48,464 nucleotides of DNA from Pleurocapsa sp. MO_226.B13 (GCA_030064795.1 JASJEI010000025.1:1-48464); one strand, 5' to 3'. Shown: positions 1-8,275, counted from the first letter of the stretch. Made by a program: numbers and translations. Notes: generated by a model not told the origin, from the sequence alone.

Positions 1-501
1 ACCACTATCTGTTACCCAGCCATCAGGATCGGCAGCCAATACTTCTGACCAATCTAGAATACGAGCATTATCACCACCAACTTCAGGAGTGGTTTCGTTA
101 TTGTTGTTGCTACTATCATCACAATTTGAACCATTAGAACTTTGTCCGTTTAACTCAACATCATTAACCAATTGTTGAAGTTGATTCTTAGCTTCTAAAA
201 ACTCAGCTGGAGTTAAACTAGAATTAGCGGCATTGATTCTTCTTCCTATGTAATCACCTCCGCCAGGATTGCTAGGATCGAAACGAGTTACAGTTAATGT
301 AGTACCTGTTGATAAGGTTAAGGGAATATCTGCATTATTACCATGACCATTGTTGCTGTTACAAGATTGACTATTATTGCCGTTCCCATTGCCATTACCT
401 CTGCCATTATTAGCTGTTGCAGGTTGTACAATTAAACCTGCTGTCAAAAAAGCCATAAAGGTAAAAGCAGTAAGATTTTTTAGATTGATAAATTTAAGCA
501 T
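1..501 (-). CDS. Secreted Asn/Gly-rich protein, N-terminal part (runs off window)
   Basis: This frame is open from an ATG at 501 to the window edge (167 codons, no stop), so the C-terminus is missing. Residues 1-30 look like a Sec signal peptide: Lys-containing start, hydrophobic run FTFMAFLTAGLIV, then an AxA-type site near QPATA-N. The mature part starts with a low-complexity N/G/S stretch (NNGRGNGNGNGNN) and has another Asn-rich run near residue 130. The segment between them, including TLTVTRFDPSNPGG, is less biased. I do not recognise the family. It is probably an exported surface or extracellular protein. No function is assigned. Confidence 0.7.
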   Translation of the reverse strand, partial: MLKFINLKNLTAFTFMAFLTAGLIVQPATANNGRGNGNGNGNNSQSCNSNNGHGNNADIPLTLSTGTTLTVTRFDPSNPGGGDYIGRRINAANSSLTPAEFLEAKNQLQQLVNDVELNGQSSNGSNCDDSSNNNNETTPEVGGDNARILDWSEVLAADPDGWVTDSG

Positions 502-840
502 CTGAATTAACTTTCTATGTTCCCAAATAAATAATTTCTGTATTGTTTAATTTGAATAACTTGTCTATTTATTCGACAGTTAGTTCTCAGTGAATCAACA
601 ATAACAGCGTCAAACAAGTAGCGTAAATTCCTAAAAATACTGAATTTTCAATATCAAGAAATAAATTTGCTATCAGGTATTTAATAAATTTGATGTAAAG
701 TTCATTACAAAAGATAAAACAAGCAAAAGTCTACGTATTTTTACTAGTATTTAGTAGCGAAATTATCTAGTAAAAAAAGCGATCTAGAGTAATATGATTT
801 CAATTGCGAAAATTATTTGATCGAGTGTTATTAGGTCATT

Positions 841-930
841 AGTAGGGGCGATTCCCTAAAGGACTCGCTTTATGCGAACGCTGCGCATCGCGGTATCCGT
901 GATAGACGCTTCGCGCGAATCGCCCCTACT
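841..930. repeat. 90-bp element with 14-bp terminal inverted repeats
   Basis: The ends AGTAGGGGCGATTC and GAATCGCCCCTACT are perfect inverted repeats around a GC-richer core (CCTAAAGG, GCGAACGCTGCGC, ATCACGGATACC-like text on the opposite strand). The same termini occur joined directly as a 30-bp palindrome at 10163-10192, so this is a family of short mobile or REP-like elements. The core resembles repeats at 7507-7607 and near 31850-31900. Confidence 0.7.
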
Positions 931-1049
931 CTAGTATGTTTGGGTGTGGAGCTTGAAAAGAACTGAATTTGTTTGAGGGTATAGTTTCTTTTGTTTCTAG
1001 TTAAAAACAACTAAAAAAGGCGATCGCCCTAATCGCGATCGCCTGATTA

Positions 1050-1154
1050 TTAATCCTCTGCATTTTCGATAGTTACCCTCACCGAGCGAGGAGAGTTAGC
1101 ACCAAGCAAATACGCTGCTGCTGTTTTTGGGGAGACAAGTGTCTGAAAAATTCT
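1050..1154 (-). pseudogene. Possible C-terminal gene remnant
   Basis: An open minus-strand segment of 34 codons ends in AAYLLGANSPRSVRVTIENA followed by Glu-Asp and a TAA at 1050-1052. The composition is protein-like, but there is no start codon or upstream continuation: a stop lies at 1155-1157. The family is not recognised. It may be the tail of a deleted gene or a chance open frame. Confidence 0.3.
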
Positions 1155-1324
1155 TTAGTAATGAGATTTCTATTCGAGAAGCTGATTTTAAAAACAACTA
1201 TTGAGATAAACTAGCCTAATCTTTTGGAGGAATTTAATAAGTATAATTTAGGAAAAACTCAGGCAATGTAATTTCTCAACAAATGGATATATGCGTTAAG
1301 ATTAAATAGGAAAAATAAAGTAAC

Positions 1325-1636
1325 TCAATTGATAAAAATTGAGCTTAAAATTGAAAGATAATTAATTAAAATAAATGCTTCAGTAAAGGCAGATAAAACT
1401 TTCAATTCTTGTTGATAATAGTTAATCTTATGTCGATTAAGCCTCATAAGTTTTTCAACTAAGAAAAAACAAAAGTCCCAAGCAATTACCCAGTTTTGCC
1501 CAGATAATCCTACGCGGAAATCACTATGTCGTCTAGATTTTCTTTGGGCTTCAGTAAGACGAGTAATATATTTTTGATGTCCTTGCTCCTTAAAAGATTT
1601 TCCTTCTAAACAAGAACGTAGGGTGGGCATTGCCAT
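1325..1636 (-). CDS. Hypothetical protein, about 103 residues
   Basis: The open frame begins at ATG 1636 (MAMPTLRS; a TTG lies at 1654) and ends at 1325. The N-terminal half is basic and polar (ITRLTEAQRKSRRHSDFR), followed by an aromatic stretch WVIAWDFCFFLVEKLMRLNR. No family is recognised. The start region overlaps one arm of the GGTGGGCAT inverted repeat at 1622-1675, which weakens the case for a real start. It may be a repeat-derived or fragmentary gene. Confidence 0.35.
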   Translation of the reverse strand: MAMPTLRSCLEGKSFKEQGHQKYITRLTEAQRKSRRHSDFRVGLSGQNWVIAWDFCFFLVEKLMRLNRHKINYYQQELKVLSAFTEAFILINYLSILSSIFIN

Positions 1637-1675
1637 ATATAAAGAAGGCAACAAATAATTTTTATAATGCCCACC
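1622..1675. repeat. Inverted repeat GGTGGGCAT / ATGCCCACC
   Basis: Two perfect 9-bp arms, at 1622-1630 and 1667-1675, lie 36 bp apart. GGTGGGCATTGCCC-type motifs are typical short dispersed repeats of cyanobacteria. It could form a hairpin between the gene ending at 1325 and the kinase gene ending at 1728. Confidence 0.5.
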
Positions 1676-1727
1676 GCGATCCGTATTAAATTTAGCGCTC
1701 GCTCTTATCTACGGATGTAAAATTTTG

Positions 1728-2243
1728 CTAACTCAAACTTGGCTCAAAATTGTCAGTTATCCATTGATTAATTGGTTGTTTCAGGTTATAAATAATACTC
1801 TTCTCATCTGCTTGCGGTGGTTCAAAAGTTTGGTTCATCTCTTCAATAATCTCTGGTTGAACTTTGTTTCTGGTTTGAGTTCGATTATTAGCTGCGATTC
1901 TTTTCTCTATTTCAGCCAAGGAAACATCGAGAAAAATTAGAGTAGTTTGATAATCATACCGTGCTGCTAAATCGCGGAATCTATCTCTCAACCAGCGAAA
2001 ACAATTAGTATCGTCCAAAATAATATCTTGTTGGAACGGCATAATCTTCTTTAATTGTTCCATTGCTAAATAATGAGTCTTTTCCCATTCTTCGACTGGG
2101 ATGCCTTCACCACCAAAAAGACCTCTTGCTTCATTAATTTCATCGAGGCTAATGTAAGGTGCATTTAAATATTGAGCGACAGATTTACTGAGAGTTGTCT
2201 TACCAGAAAAAGGCATTCCACAGAGTAAATATAGATTTTTCAT
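1728..2243 (-). CDS. P-loop kinase-like ATP-binding protein (AAA_33/zeta-toxin-like fold)
   Basis: This 171-residue protein starts at ATG 2243 (MKNLYLLCGMPFSGKTTLSK). A longer open frame exists upstream, but this start places the Walker A motif GMPFSGKTT at residues 9-17, where small nucleotide kinases have it. DIILDDTNCFRW near residue 75 fits the Walker B and DTN motif of AAA_33 predicted kinases. The tail is acidic and polar. The family phosphorylates small molecules or polynucleotide ends, and the substrate cannot be told here. It lies 69 bp downstream of the Uma2 gene on the same strand and may be co-transcribed with it. Confidence 0.75.
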   Translation of the reverse strand: MKNLYLLCGMPFSGKTTLSKSVAQYLNAPYISLDEINEARGLFGGEGIPVEEWEKTHYLAMEQLKKIMPFQQDIILDDTNCFRWLRDRFRDLAARYDYQTTLIFLDVSLAEIEKRIAANNRTQTRNKVQPEIIEEMNQTFEPPQADEKSIIYNLKQPINQWITDNFEPSLS

Positions 2244-2312
2244 AACAGCCTTTAAATAAGGAAACGAGGAGAAATTAAAAATAAATACTCTATTTTGTGT
2301 CAACAAAAAATT

Positions 2313-2951
2313 CTATAGTTGTTCTTTCACCCAACTACGAAAAGCATTCATTCCCTTGTTTCTGCCTTCGGTTCGACACTGGGTTAAATATTGGGGAATG
2401 ACTTCTATTAAAGGAAAATTTGGAAAATTACGACTAGTTTTAGATTCTACGTATTCACCATCGCTAAGTAATAAAATTTGTAATTTGTTTTTTTCATATC
2501 GCCATAGTTCGGGTACGCCTAAAGACTGATAAATCTCTGGATGACTGCGATTGGTAATGTCTATTTCTAAGGCTAAATCTGGCGGAGGATCTACTGCAAG
2601 ATCTAAGCGATTTTTTCCTCTGACTGCGGGTTCATTTTGAATATAAAAACAGCTATCGGGTTCGATTCCCTTGAACATGGATTGATTTTTAAAAGTAGTA
2701 GAACCTAGAGGACAAAATTCAATGTCCAATTCTTCCAATAGAACTTTTATAAAGTCGCTGATATATTCTTTATTAACTTCATGTTCTGGCAATGGGGTCA
2801 TAATTTCTAATCTACCTCGGTTGTAAGCTATTCTAGAACCGCGACTTTCGCCTAAATCTTCTAAAATTGCCTCAAACTCCTCCCAGCTAATGTTTTCCAA
2901 GACTACTTTTTGTCCTGGGGGAACGGTAATTCTGGTTACTTCTAATAACAT
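2313..2951 (-). CDS. Uma2-family (DUF820) putative restriction endonuclease
   Basis: The 212-residue protein has the Uma2 layout: N-terminal ISWEEFEAILEDLGE, RIAYNRGRLEIMTPLPEHE near residue 40-60, IEPDSCFYI near 95-104, PPDLALEIDITNRS near 122-135 and LGVPELWRY near 145. The D and ExD residues in IEPD and LALEID are the presumed PD-(D/E)xK metal ligands. Length is normal and the ATG at 2951 is well placed. Uma2 proteins are extremely numerous in cyanobacteria and their role is unproven. A remnant of another Uma2 gene lies at 7608-7829. Confidence 0.85.
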   Translation of the reverse strand: MLLEVTRITVPPGQKVVLENISWEEFEAILEDLGESRGSRIAYNRGRLEIMTPLPEHEVNKEYISDFIKVLLEELDIEFCPLGSTTFKNQSMFKGIEPDSCFYIQNEPAVRGKNRLDLAVDPPPDLALEIDITNRSHPEIYQSLGVPELWRYEKNKLQILLLSDGEYVESKTSRNFPNFPLIEVIPQYLTQCRTEGRNKGMNAFRSWVKEQL

Positions 2952-3181
2952 AATTTTTTAAAGCTTAATTGGCGATCGCCTTATCTATCAACCTATTTAA
3001 AAACTGCGATCGCCCTGGTGGATTTAGTTTATTTGCGATTCTAATCGAAGCGGGCTAGGAATTGCTATGTCTAGCTTACTTTTTTCGTAAAGCTTTGTTG
3101 CTTTGTCTTGAGAAAAAGAGACTAAACTTTAATCGCTTCTATATTGTGTCTATAAGGCTTACTGTATATAGCAATAATTAT

Positions 3182-3916
3182 ATGTTCGCGCCCTTTAAAG
3201 AATATTTAGAAGAAGAACTTTTTAAACGCTTCGACTTACGCAGTCGTTCTATTCCCGCAGGACTGGAATCAAATATCAGTGCTAGGGGGAAAAATCCTGC
3301 CACAATTCAGAGTTGGTGTTATCAATGCCCTCAATTGAGAAAAATCCGCTACTCCTATATAGACGCAGGAGAAACCGCACAAGTTTTTAACAGCGTCGTC
3401 TATCCCGCTCATCATTACGATCTTCCCTTACTAGGGATTGATTTTCTCTCTTTTGGTAAGAAGAAAATCTTGATTGTCATGGATTTTCAGCCCCTATTTC
3501 GCGATCGCGACTATTTAAATAAGTATATTGAGCCGATGCGAGAGGTTCGGGATAAATACAATGAATTAGCGCAAAATTTGGAAATGAAGTTCTATGATGC
3601 TAATCAGTATTTCTCTAAATATTTGCTGTTTGCCAAGCTGGATTCGGAAGCGGTAGTCAGTAGGTTATTTCCTGCCTATCAAGAATACCTTAACCTCTAC
3701 TGGCAAATGTTAGCTAATGCCAAGCCTCTAACCAAGCCAGAGGAAATTCAACGCATAGTACAAGCTCAAAAGGAATACGACCAGTATAGTGCCGAACGCG
3801 ACCCCGCTCATGGTCTATTTAGCAGCTATTTCGGTGCAGAATGGTCGGAAAGATTCTTATATGAATTTCTATTTGAAGATGCTTCCCCCTTAGCGGTATC
3901 AGCTGCTAAACATTGA
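3182..3916 (+). CDS. pebA: 15,16-dihydrobiliverdin:ferredoxin oxidoreductase
   Basis: PebA reduces biliverdin IXalpha to 15,16-dihydrobiliverdin with electrons from ferredoxin, the first step to phycoerythrobilin. The 244-residue protein (ATG at 3182, MFAPFKEYL) has the HY2/FDBR core: DAGETAQVFNSVVYPAHHYD, then GIDFLSFG and VMDFQPLF at about 85-105, holding the acidic residues used for proton transfer. The C-terminal YSAERDPAHGLFSSYFG and FLYEFLFED are characteristic of PebA rather than PcyA. A longer in-frame extension to a TTG at 3062 is unlikely. It precedes pebB by 41 bp, the usual operon order, so channelling of the intermediate to PebB is expected. Confidence 0.93.
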   Translation: MFAPFKEYLEEELFKRFDLRSRSIPAGLESNISARGKNPATIQSWCYQCPQLRKIRYSYIDAGETAQVFNSVVYPAHHYDLPLLGIDFLSFGKKKILIVMDFQPLFRDRDYLNKYIEPMREVRDKYNELAQNLEMKFYDANQYFSKYLLFAKLDSEAVVSRLFPAYQEYLNLYWQMLANAKPLTKPEEIQRIVQAQKEYDQYSAERDPAHGLFSSYFGAEWSERFLYEFLFEDASPLAVSAAKH

Positions 3917-3957
3917 ACCCTAAATCTTAAATGTTCAATGATTAATTGTTTAATGAA

Positions 3958-4704
3958 ATGAGTTTATACCAACCTTTTTTAGACCACGCGATCGCCACCC
4001 TGGAAGCCAAATTAGATCTAGAGCCTTATCCTATCCCTGCTGGTTTTGAGCGGAAAGAAGGAGTCATGGGTAAAGGTAAAAAACAAGAACCCGTGCTTAC
4101 TACTAGTCACGGTTTTAAGTCTGAAAAGCTCAGACAAATTAGAGCAGCCCATGTCCAAGGGGGAAACTCGCTCCAAGTGCTTAATTTTGTAATCTTTCCC
4201 GCTCTCAACTACGATCTCCCTTTCTTTGGTGCAGATTTGGTTACTTTACCTGGGGGACATTTAATTGCGATCGATATGCAGCCACTGTTTAGCCAAGATA
4301 AATCCTATCAGGCGAAGTACAGCGAGCCAATTATGCCCATGTTTCACAAGTATCAACAAGATTTGCCTTGGGGCGGAGATTTTCCTCAAGAGGCACAGCA
4401 GTATTTTTCTCCAGCTTTTTTGTGGACTCGTCCCTCTGAGACAGAAGTAGTAAAGACCAAAGTTTTTGCTGCTTTTTGTGACTATCTCGATGCTTATCTT
4501 GATTTTGTTCGGCAAGCAGAAAAAATTACCGAACCACAGCAATTAGCAGCTATCTTAAAAGCCCAACAAAGTTATGCTAACTATCGAGCCGAAAAAGACC
4601 CCGCCAGGGGAATGCTGACTCGCTTATACGGTGAAGAATGGACGGAAGAGTATATTCATGGTTTTCTGTTCGATCTCGATCGCCAGTTAGCTATTGCCAG
4701 CTAA
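3958..4704 (+). CDS. pebB: Phycoerythrobilin:ferredoxin oxidoreductase
   Basis: PebB reduces 15,16-dihydrobiliverdin to 3Z-phycoerythrobilin. The 248-residue product (ATG 3958, [10 protein letters not shown]) carries [37 protein letters not shown] (about 92-112), [11 protein letters not shown] and the tail [17 protein letters not shown], all typical of PebB. A TTG at 3946 would add four residues. pebAB implies that phycoerythrin, or a phycocyanin carrying phycoerythrobilin, is made in this organism, although no phycoerythrin genes lie in the window. Confidence 0.94.
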   Translation: MSLYQPFLDHAIATLEAKLDLEPYPIPAGFERKEGVMGKGKKQEPVLTTSHGFKSEKLRQIRAAHVQGGNSLQVLNFVIFPALNYDLPFFGADLVTLPGGHLIAIDMQPLFSQDKSYQAKYSEPIMPMFHKYQQDLPWGGDFPQEAQQYFSPAFLWTRPSETEVVKTKVFAAFCDYLDAYLDFVRQAEKITEPQQLAAILKAQQSYANYRAEKDPARGMLTRLYGEEWTEEYIHGFLFDLDRQLAIAS

Positions 4705-5347
4705 GAGCATTTAATCATCAATTGTTGATAAAAGTAACAGTGAATTGCTTTTAGTTACAGAAAAATAAGATAATAAAACACAAGCAGGTTTTTCCTAGAG
4801 CCTTGGTGTTGCAAGTTGCTCGAAATTAACGAGTCTAAGCTCAATATTTCTCGAAAAATAAGAAAAATATTTAGTATTAAACTTGATTTAATTTTGAATC
4901 AGCAAGTAACAAAATATTAATTTTATTTAAGGCAAAAACTGGCAAATCGGCTCGATGAAAGAAAATTTTTGTCAAGCAAAGTCAGTAAAGCGAGGAAAAA
5001 TTAACAAGATGTAACAAACAAAGGTTCGATGCCGTTGTATAAAAGTTACCTGAGGGGTAAATGCCAACTGGCAGAGCTAAAAAGCGATCGCCAACCGAGG
5101 CATCTCTCTAAGGTTTTTTATTAAGAGTGTAAAGTTTTATTAGGTAGCTGAAAAGAATTTTACTAAGCTCCTAGAGAATAGTAACTTAGCACCTTTGGCA
5201 ATCAACTACTTTATCTCGCTTCGGCGACGTAGGGTGGCTCAGCTTTCCCAAGCTAGCTTAAACTGGTAGCTTTGGATAGTTTTAAGTTAAGATTCCTTTT
5301 TGAAGTTCAACTAAACCAAATTTAAATCGAGTAGGAGATTATTTATA
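4705..5347 (+). promoter_or_regulatory. Long leader/promoter region of the cpc operon
   Basis: This 643-bp gene-free interval separates pebB from cpcB. It contains possible -10-like boxes (AAGATAAT near 4768; GTATAAAAG near 5036) and a small inverted repeat CTCGaaattaaCGAG near 4820. A good ribosome site, GTAGGAG, lies about 12 nt before the cpcB ATG. Phycocyanin operons often have long, light-regulated leaders, so a long 5' UTR is plausible, but no transcription start can be fixed from sequence. Confidence 0.5.
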
Positions 5348-5866
5348 ATGTTCGACGCATTTACTAGAGTTGTGTCTCAAGCTGATGCTCGTGGTGAATT
5401 TTTGACCACTAGTCAATTAGACGCTCTTAGTGCAATGGTTGCTGCTAGCAACAAACGTATGGATTCGGTTAACCGCATCACAGGTAACGCTTCCGCGATC
5501 GTAACTAATGCTGCTCGGGCGTTATTTGCCGAGCAACCCCAGCTAATCGCTCCTGGTGGCAATGCTTACACTAGCCGTCGTAACGCAGCTTGCTTGCGCG
5601 ATATGGAAATCATCTTGCGCTACATTACTTACGCTATCTTCACTGGTGATGCTAGCGTTCTTGAAGATCGTTGTCTCAATGGATTGCGTGAGACTTATCT
5701 AGCTCTTGGTACTCCTGGTGCTTCGGTTGCTGTTGGCGTTCAAAAAATGAAAGACGCTGCTTTAGCAATTGTTAACGATACAAACGGAATCACTCCTGGC
5801 GACTGTAGTGCAATTTCTTCTGAGATTGCTGGCTACTTCGACCGTGCAGCAGCAGCAGTAGCTTAA
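5348..5866 (+). CDS. cpcB: Phycocyanin beta subunit
   Basis: The 172-residue globin-like phycobiliprotein beta chain forms the alpha-beta phycocyanin monomer of phycobilisome rods. Chromophore cysteines are at Cys82 ([11 protein letters not shown]) and Cys153 (TPGDCSAIS), Cys109 is in DRCLNGL, and the gamma-N-methylated Asn72 is in [10 protein letters not shown]. Position 79, usually Met (RRMAACLRD), is Asn here. The start has a strong AGGAG. Attachment normally needs CpcS/CpcU-type (Cys82) and CpcT-type (Cys153) lyases, not seen nearby. Similarity is to phycocyanin rather than phycoerythrin or allophycocyanin. Phycoerythrocyanin beta is close in sequence and is the main alternative. Confidence 0.92.
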   Translation: MFDAFTRVVSQADARGEFLTTSQLDALSAMVAASNKRMDSVNRITGNASAIVTNAARALFAEQPQLIAPGGNAYTSRRNAACLRDMEIILRYITYAIFTGDASVLEDRCLNGLRETYLALGTPGASVAVGVQKMKDAALAIVNDTNGITPGDCSAISSEIAGYFDRAAAAVA

Positions 5867-5898
5867 TCCGAATCGGATAACTGTTATTTGCATAACCT

Positions 5899-5917
5899 CA
5901 ACCAACAAGATTGGTTG
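5899..5917 (+). promoter_or_regulatory. cpcB-cpcA intergenic hairpin
   Basis: CAACCAA-caaga-TTGGTTG forms a perfect 7-bp stem with a 5-nt loop midway between cpcB and cpcA. It has no T-tract. Hairpins here are expected to affect mRNA stability or beta/alpha balance rather than to end transcription; that role is an inference. Confidence 0.55.
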
Positions 5918-5956
5918 TTTAGAAACAATTAGTAAAACAAGAGAAAGATTACAACC

Positions 5957-6445
5957 ATGAAAACTCCTCTAACTGAAGCAGTATCCTCTGCTGATTCCCA
6001 GGGTCGTTTCTTGAGCAGCACTGAAATTCAAACTGCTTTTGGCCGCTTTAAGCAAGCTAATGCTTCTTTAGAAGCTGCTAAGGCTTTGACCAATAATTCT
6101 CAAAGCCTAATTGATGGTGCAGCTAATGCAGTGTATGCTAAGTTCCCCTACACTACTAGCACTCAAGGACCTCAATACGCTTCCACTCCTACAGGTAAAG
6201 CAAAATGTTCTCGCGACATTGGCTATTACCTCAGAATGATCACTTACTGCCTAGTTTCTGGTGGTACTGGCCCTATGGATGAGTATCTAGTAGCTGGTCT
6301 TGATGAAATCAACCGCGCTTATGAGCTATCTCCTAGCTGGTACATCGAGGCTCTAAAATATATCAAATCCAACCATGGTTTAAGTGGCGATCCTGCTACC
6401 GAAGCAAACAGCTACATAGACTATGCAATCAACGCACTTAGCTAG
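5957..6445 (+). CDS. cpcA: Phycocyanin alpha subunit
   Basis: The 162-residue alpha chain begins [20 protein letters not shown], a phycocyanin alpha hallmark, and ends in [14 protein letters not shown]. The single bilin-binding residue is Cys84 in [15 protein letters not shown]. The segment [20 protein letters not shown] is conserved. It forms heterodimers with CpcB in phycobilisome rods. The bilin at Cys84 is normally attached by the CpcE/CpcF heterodimer; cpcE follows directly. Which bilin is carried here (phycocyanobilin or phycoerythrobilin) cannot be read from this sequence, and the pebAB neighbours make the question relevant. Confidence 0.93.
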   Translation: MKTPLTEAVSSADSQGRFLSSTEIQTAFGRFKQANASLEAAKALTNNSQSLIDGAANAVYAKFPYTTSTQGPQYASTPTGKAKCSRDIGYYLRMITYCLVSGGTGPMDEYLVAGLDEINRAYELSPSWYIEALKYIKSNHGLSGDPATEANSYIDYAINALS

Positions 6446-6643
6446 AATCGTAGTATTTTGACTACAGCCGAACTATATGAGTTTATCTGCATCAAGATAC
6501 TCAACAGATAAAAGTCGAGACACTTATAATTAAGAAACTCGATCGATAGAGCATTACTCAGAAGAGTATGCGGATGCCAGCACTAAAGCTAGTATTTGTT
6601 TACTTTTCTGAGTATTGTCGTATTTAGGGATGAGGAACGAGGA

Positions 6644-7456
6644 ATGAGGAACGAGGAAACCAGTGAAGCAGAGCAGTTGACAGTAGAACAAGCGATCGCC
6701 AATCTCCAACAAAAAGAAGATTTAGGGGCGAGATATTATGCTGCTTGGTGGTTGGGTAAGTTTCGGGTGAAACATCCTGAAGCTGTTAGCACCTTGTTGA
6801 TGGCGTTAGAAGACGAACAAGATCGCGCACCTGACGGGGGATATCCTCTGCGTCGTAATGCTGCTAGAGCTTTGGGTAAATTGGACGATAAAAGAGCGGT
6901 AGATCCATTAGCGCGTTGTTTAGAGTTTCCCGATTACTATGTCAGAGAAGCTGCTGCCCAAGCTTTAGAAATGCTAGGCGATCGCCGATGTGTTTCTGCA
7001 TTAATGGAGCTACTAGAAGGAGGGGTAGAATTTGCCACTAGAGTGCCTGGTAAGCCTCATTTAGTGCAGCCTTACGAAGCGGTAATTGAAGCTTTGGGTA
7101 CATTGAAAGCAACTAAAGCAATCTCCTTAATCGAGCCATTTACGAAGCATCCCACAGAGAAGGTAAAATATGCTGCTGCTAGGGCAATGTATCAGTTAAC
7201 TAAAGAAGATCGATATGGCGAGATTTTGGTTGAGGCATTGGAAGGGGACGATCTCCAGTTGCGTCGTTCGGCTTTAATGGATTTGGGTGCGGTGGGGTAT
7301 ATCAAAGCAGGTAAGGCGATCGCGGAAACTTTAGCTGAAAATAGCATGAAGTTAATTGCTCTTAAGGGGTTATTAGAAACTGACTTACAAGCCAAAGATT
7401 CAGCAATATCAACCGAAAGTATCAATATAATGAAGCTAATGGATGATCTTCTTTAA
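6644..7456 (+). CDS. cpcE: Phycocyanin alpha-84 bilin lyase subunit CpcE-like (HEAT repeat)
   Basis: CpcE with CpcF attaches bilin to Cys84 of the alpha subunit. The 270-residue protein starts at ATG 6644; an upstream frame opens at TTG 6596 but crosses a duplicated GATGAGGAACGAG sequence. It is built of HEAT-like repeats: YYAAWWLGKFRVKHPEAV, YPLRRNAARALGKLDDKRAV, YYVREAAAQALEMLGDRR, PHLVQPYEAVIEALGTL and VKYAAARAMYQLT. The tail is IMKLMDDLL. Placement after cpcBA supports CpcE over PecE, but the two are close. cpcF, normally next, is absent: the following 400 bp hold repeats and a Uma2 remnant. Confidence 0.88.
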   Translation: MRNEETSEAEQLTVEQAIANLQQKEDLGARYYAAWWLGKFRVKHPEAVSTLLMALEDEQDRAPDGGYPLRRNAARALGKLDDKRAVDPLARCLEFPDYYVREAAAQALEMLGDRRCVSALMELLEGGVEFATRVPGKPHLVQPYEAVIEALGTLKATKAISLIEPFTKHPTEKVKYAAARAMYQLTKEDRYGEILVEALEGDDLQLRRSALMDLGAVGYIKAGKAIAETLAENSMKLIALKGLLETDLQAKDSAISTESINIMKLMDDLL

Positions 7457-7506
7457 TCTATTTTCCTCATGGTTATTCACAACCCTAAAATTCTGCCTTG
7501 AGAAAA

Positions 7507-7607
7507 TGGCGATAAGCCTACCCTAAAGGGTATATCGAAGTCAATCACGGATACACTTCGCTATGTATCCTTTTAGGGACACCTTCGGCTAACGGCATGG
7601 CTTCGCT
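7507..7607. repeat. Interspersed palindromic repeat, long form
   Basis: The text starts TGGCGATAAGCCTACCC and ends ACACCTTCGGCTAACGGCAT followed by GGCTTCGCT. The reverse complement of 21664-21721 has the same two ends without about 40 internal bases (here including ATCACGGATACACTTCGC). It therefore belongs to a modular dispersed repeat family and sits directly against the Uma2 remnant. Confidence 0.65.
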
Positions 7608-7829
7608 TACCGCCTTACTCGTTCTGAATTTGAGCGACGCTATCAAGCAATGCCAAGGGTTAAAAAGGCAGAGTTAATTGAAGGAAAAGTATACATGGCA
7701 TCTCCCGTCAGAATCATTCATGCAGCTACACCAGGAAAGCAGTTTGCCGACAACACCACTATCAGACTAGATCTAGATAATTTATCTTCTTTTGATAAGA
7801 TCGCAGCCACAACTGGGGTAATTTGCTAA
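7608..7829 (+). pseudogene. Uma2-family endonuclease remnant
   Basis: The open segment reads YRLTRSEFERRYQAMPRVKK, then AELIEGKVYMASPVR, then jumps to HAATPGKQFADNTTIRLDLD, then nonsense to a TAA at 7827-7829. In intact Uma2 proteins about 20 residues separate the MASPVR and ATPG blocks, and the catalytic EPD/LVVEV region follows. Both are missing. It has no start codon and begins at the boundary of the repeat at 7507-7607. It is a non-functional internal-deletion remnant. Confidence 0.7.
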
Positions 7830-7858
7830 GCTGGTCGATGAAGTATCGTTGCAGCATT

Positions 7859-8170
7859 ATGAAATTAAGTTCTATTTTATTAAAAAATAATTTATTAACT
7901 GTTATTCAAATATCTTTAATTAGTTTACTATTAATATCTGTCTCCAAATCGGTATTAGCCAGCGAATGTCCTCATAGCAATTTTATGGTTGTTGATGGCA
8001 AATGCGTCAATTTAGATCCACAAATGAAGACTCAGGATAAGCGCAGTAAAAAGATTAATCCTCTTTCTGAATTAGATGAGTTGACGGGTTCTACTATAGC
8101 AACTTACGGTTCTTTACTGTCATTGTTGGGTGGAACTGTAGCGGGATATAAGTTTTTAGTTAGGAAATAA
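7859..8170 (+). CDS. Small exported or membrane hypothetical protein
   Basis: The likely start is ATG 7859 (MKLSSILLKNN; ATG 7838 and TTG 7823 are alternatives), giving 103 residues. Residues 12-38 are hydrophobic and end VLASECPHS, a plausible signal peptide cleaved after LAS. Two cysteines (ECPHSNFMVVDGKCVNL) could form a disulfide. A second hydrophobic segment near the C-terminus (TIATYGSLLSLLGGTVAGY) would anchor it. No family is recognised and the neighbours are remnants. Confidence 0.5.
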   Translation: MKLSSILLKNNLLTVIQISLISLLLISVSKSVLASECPHSNFMVVDGKCVNLDPQMKTQDKRSKKINPLSELDELTGSTIATYGSLLSLLGGTVAGYKFLVRK

Positions 8171-8275
8171 CAGACTATTTGTTAAACAGAAGCAGCTTAT
8201 GGTCTTTCAAATAAAACAAATACTAAACAATAAATATCAGCTATAACAGCAATTAGGGTTTAAATAGGAAATAAT

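Larger units (their letters stand above)
502..1324. other. Gene-poor spacer
   Basis: This 823-bp stretch has no convincing full-length gene. It holds the 90-bp inverted-repeat element at 841-930, HIP1 octamers near 1020-1042, and a short open segment on the minus strand at 1050-1154 that reads like a protein C-terminus. The rest is AT-rich, presumably including the promoter of the secreted-protein gene that starts at 501. Confidence 0.6.

Noticed and set aside
3062..3181. N-terminal extension of PebA from TTG 3062
   Set aside because: The added 40 residues have no counterpart in PebA proteins, whose start is MFxxF; ATG 3182 fits.
5348..5866. Beta phycobiliprotein read as phycoerythrin beta
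   Set aside because: Length 172, two bilin cysteines (82, 153) and the [10 protein letters not shown] and [12 protein letters not shown] segments match phycocyanin; phycoerythrin-specific cysteines are absent.
7457..7607. Search for a cpcF start after cpcE
   Set aside because: No HEAT-repeat or CpcF-like reading in any frame; the segment is repeat sequence.
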